From NCBI RefSeq assembly GCF_001729745.1, contig NZ_CP017186.1, positions 62,001 through 126,000 on the forward strand: a stretch of 64,000 bases of DNA, read 5' to 3'. This stretch comes from Enterobacter hormaechei subsp. hoffmannii. Its GTDB lineage: Bacteria > Pseudomonadota > Gammaproteobacteria > Enterobacterales > Enterobacteriaceae. The notes below the pieces were generated by a model. It did no database searches and was not told where the DNA came from. It saw only the letters and a program-made list of their open reading frames with translations. The position numbers and the translations under genes are program-made. This document shows positions 63,707-64,000 of this stretch, one piece after another (positions within the stretch are counted from its first letter, which is position 1; each line of letters opens with the position of its first letter).

Positions 63707-64000
63707 TTAATCCAGTAATTTTTGATAAAGCGAAATAAGCTGACTTGATAGTTTTTCAGGGGTTGCTTCTCTAACGCGTTCACGCGCCGCAAGCCCCATA
63801 TTGTTATTTTTTTCCAGTGAAGGGATGGACATGACGGCCTCCTTCAATGTGTGGATATCAAGTGCATCACAGTAAAACCCGTTCTGGCCTTGCTCAATAA
63901 ATTCTGAACCACCGCAACTCTCTGACGTAATGACGGGCAATCCACAGGCCATTGCTTCAAGTATGACGTTAGGGAAAGGATCATACAGCGTCGGCAGCAG
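63707..64000 (-). CDS. Family 4 glycosyltransferase (N-terminus beyond window edge)
   Basis: The frame is open to the right edge; about 97 C-terminal residues are visible. It has the GT4 donor-site motif LLPTLYDPFPNVILEAMACG, LPVITSESCGGSEFIEQG and a helical end. This is the pattern of WaaG/WabG-type core glycosyltransferases. The next gene starts 2 bases after its stop, so they are in one operon. Confidence 0.85.
   Translation of the reverse strand: MLPTLYDPFPNVILEAMACGLPVITSESCGGSEFIEQGQNGFYCDALDIHTLKEAVMSIPSLEKNNNMGLAARERVREATPEKLSSQLISLYQKLLD

Overview
The window comes from the chromosome of a member of the Enterobacteriaceae close to Enterobacter, Lelliottia, Leclercia or Klebsiella. 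From about 34.3 kb to the end the gene order is that of the E. coli selC-to-waa segment: selC, yicJ, yicI, yicH, xanP, gltS, recG, trmH, spoT, rpoZ, gmk, ligB, yicG, yicC, rph, pyrE, slmA, dut, coaBC, radC, rpmB, rpmG, mutM, coaD, waaA. The proteins are highly similar to the E. coli ones as I remember them. Two things point away from E. coli. A waaE-type glucosyltransferase gene lies between coaD and waaA, as in Klebsiella, Enterobacter and Serratia, and dinD is missing between yicG and yicC.

The left 34 kb is accessory DNA ending exactly at the 3' end of selC, a classic island attachment site. It holds three chaperone-usher fimbrial operons. The first (1-3689, minus, usher cut by the window edge) has pilin, chaperone and usher. 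The second (5592-11775, plus) is an ecpABCDE-type common-pilus operon without ecpR. The third (22257-27637, minus) is a full type-1-like set with pilin, chaperone, usher, minor subunit and two-domain adhesin. Two pairs of a ToxR-like membrane regulator and a small membrane protein (MarT/FidL type, as in Salmonella SPI-3, which also sits at selC) lie beside these operons.

Directly downstream of ecpE is the most striking locus, 11849-16419. It encodes two homologous tiny glycine-zipper peptides with identical-length double-glycine leaders, a C39-peptidase ABC exporter, an unrecognised 249-residue protein and an HlyD/CvaA-type adaptor. This looks like a two-peptide class II microcin (or other exported peptide) system with no recognisable immunity gene. 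It is followed by a small type VI-associated module (STM2901-family protein, DUF1493 protein, orphan Hcp) and by a gene stub truncated at a junction with an ATPase gene.

The middle (18-22 kb) carries housekeeping-like genes: a COG4637-type ATPase, a DUF523-DUF1722 protein, a periplasmic hydroxyisourate hydrolase, a MerR/MlrA-type regulator and the lipocalin Blc. Between 30.5 kb and selC there is a GlxA-like AraC regulator and then a compact toxin/defence cluster. That cluster has an orphan HigA-like antitoxin with a palindromic operator, a SymE toxin gene with a probable SymR-like antisense RNA, an autoregulator-like ribbon-helix-helix protein with two repeated operators, and an AT-rich SIR2-domain gene ending 11 bp from selC.

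The right part is core genome: sugar uptake and alpha-xylosidase (yicJI), purine and glutamate transport, stringent response (spoT, rpoZ), nucleotide metabolism (gmk, pyrE, dut), CoA synthesis (coaBC, coaD), DNA repair (recG, mutM, ligB), ribosomal proteins, and the start of the LPS inner-core cluster (waaE, waaA and three glycosyltransferases, the last cut by the right edge).
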